Shown here: piece by piece, positions 4,791 to 5,437 of the stretch | Layout of the letters: each line of letters starts with the position of its first letter | Numbering within the stretch: position 1 is the first letter of the stretch | NCBI GenBank assembly: GCA_017454075.1 | Contig: JAFTDQ010000103.1 | Coordinates: 1-5,437 of the forward strand | Reading direction: 5' to 3' | Source: Clostridia bacterium | Lineage (GTDB): Bacteria; Bacillota_A; Clostridia; Oscillospirales; CAG-272 | DNA: 5,437 nt | Made by a program: the position numbers and the translations under genes | The notes under the pieces: model-generated | What the model saw: only the letters and a program-made list of their open reading frames with translations | Databases searched by the model: none | Told to the model about the DNA's origin: nothing

Positions 4791-5437
4791 GTGAGCGTTA
4801 TCAGACCTGACAAAAAACTGTATATTTTCGACATGGACGGCACGATATATCTCGGCGACAGGGTCTTTCCCTTCGCCGTCGAATATATAAGACGCCTGAG
4901 AGCCGACGGGCGGCGCGTGCTTTTTTTACCAACAACGCGTCGAGAGACGGAAAAGTTTATCTCGACCGGCTCAGCCGTATGGGCTTTTCGCCGCGCGAGG
5001 ACGAGATCCTGACCTCCGGCGACGTGACGATCCGCTTTCTGCTCGGGCACAGAAAAGGCAAAAGCGTGTTCCTGCTCGGCACCCCGTCGCTGCGGAAAAG
5101 CTTTGAGGATGCGGGAATAGAACTCTCCGACGAGGGCGATATCGTCGTCTCGAGCTTTGACACGGGACTGACCTACGCCGGGCTTGAAAGGGCGTGCACG
5201 CTGATAAGGGGCGGCGCCGAGTATCTCTGCACTCACCCGGATTTTAGCTGCCCGACCGAGACGGGGTTCATCCCTGACAGCGGAGCGATAGCGGCGGCGA
5301 TAACCGCGTCGACGGGCGTGATCCCGAGATATTTCGGAAAACCGTACCCCGACACCGCGGAGATGATCTTTTCCTATACCGGCATATCCGCGCCCGACGC
5401 CTGTATTTTCGGCGACAGACTCTCTACCGACGTTGCG
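4791..5437 (+). CDS. HAD-IIA (NagD/p-nitrophenylphosphatase-like) phosphatase, frame-interrupted, 3' end outside window
   Basis: The gene starts at GTG 4791, nine bases after AAGGAG. Its first 46 codons carry HAD motif I, FDMDGTIYLGD (13-23, Asp14 and Asp16). In that frame translation then drifts and stops at TGA 5010-5012, giving a 73-residue product without motifs II-IV. A -1 shift after Leu46 (TTA 4926-4928) restores TNNASRDGK, with motif II Thr47. The frame then stays open to the window edge with YFGKP (motif III Lys184) and FGDRLSTDV (motif IV, Asp209 and Asp214). That gives 216 residues here, against about 260 for the family. The enzyme class hydrolyses small phosphate esters in the cytosol. 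The interruption is either a one-T loss in a T run (mutation or sequencing/assembly error) or programmed -1 frameshifting. Function of the family is secure; whether this copy is active is not. Confidence 0.85.
4922..4966 (+). other. Candidate -1 frameshift signal: T TTT TTA heptamer plus downstream hairpin
   Basis: The heptamer T TTT TTA (4922-4928) lies in the canonical X XXY YYZ phase of the upstream frame (codons CTT TTT TTA). Ten bases later, GTCGAGA (4939-4945) and TCTCGAC (4960-4966) form a perfect 7-bp stem with a 14-base loop. A smaller alternative hairpin CGTC-GAGA-GACG lies at 4938-4949. Slipping back one base at the TTA makes the next codon ACC, producing LTNN as in the family. No upstream Shine-Dalgarno-like stimulator is apparent. 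It may equally be a coincidence at a single-base deletion. Confidence 0.4.

Noticed and set aside
5010..5012. TGA as a selenocysteine codon in the phosphatase
   Set aside because: The stop lies in the wrong frame: the conserved motifs continue in the -1 frame from 4928, so the problem is a frame change and not stop readthrough.
4502..5236. Long minus-strand open frame of 244 codons
   Set aside because: It is antisense to the HAD phosphatase gene, with the remainder in palindromic repeats. Its protein shows no recognisable motif and no ribosome binding site.

Overview
The window looks like a chromosomal piece of a GC-rich, low-copy-promoter Firmicute, probably a gut Clostridia/Oscillospiraceae-type genome. 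The basis is composition (about 60-68% GC in the host-like genes), strong AGGAG-type ribosome binding sites, consensus sigma-A promoters with an extended -10 (TGnTATAAT), and small palindromic intergenic repeats of a kind I recall from gut Firmicutes. The taxonomic call is inference; no marker gene is present.

Layout. (1) Positions 1-703, minus strand: the N-terminal two thirds or so of a membrane acyltransferase-3 family O-acetyltransferase, running off the left edge. (2) Positions 704-876: a compact divergent promoter region with two well-formed promoters facing away from each other. (3) Positions 877-2256, plus strand: a two-domain protein with an alpha/beta-hydrolase esterase domain (GASSG nucleophile elbow) followed by a short SMP-30/gluconolactonase-like propeller segment. 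(4) Positions 2282-3169, plus strand: an AT-rich gene, clearly foreign in composition, for a CoiA-like protein with zinc-binding cysteines and a PD-(D/E)XK nuclease core, closed by a rho-independent terminator at 3178-3208. (5) Positions 3225-3700: a scar made of two gene remnants. One is the C-terminal third of a second alpha/beta hydrolase (minus strand, no nucleophile serine). Joined directly to it is a second copy (plus strand) of the last 168 bp of the esterase gene. The foreign gene and the hydrolase remnant are thus bracketed by two direct copies of the esterase 3' end.

(6) Positions 3701-4739: about 1 kb without genes, built from hairpin-rich elements. They include a 148-bp MITE-like palindrome (3791-3938), degenerate iterons (3949-4035), three copies of a two-hairpin repeat (4124-4166, 4279-4323, 4624-4713), a ~200-bp composite palindrome (4511-4713) and tandem short repeats (4390-4451). 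The hairpin elements seem to be variants of one modular family. (7) Positions 4791-5437, plus strand: an HAD-IIA (NagD/p-nitrophenylphosphatase-like) phosphatase with its own promoter. It is interrupted after codon 46 by a -1 frame change that falls exactly on an in-phase T TTT TTA heptamer followed by a 7-bp hairpin; shifting there restores the family motif LTNN and an open frame to the window edge.

The genes do not form one pathway. The left part may concern carbohydrate or acyl-ester chemistry (O-acetyltransferase and esterase-lactonase, divergently transcribed). The middle is an insertion or rearrangement locus with a nuclease-like cargo gene. The right part is repeat accumulation ahead of a housekeeping-type phosphatase. 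The most interesting items are the duplicated esterase tail around the foreign CoiA-like gene and the possible frameshift site in the phosphatase gene.
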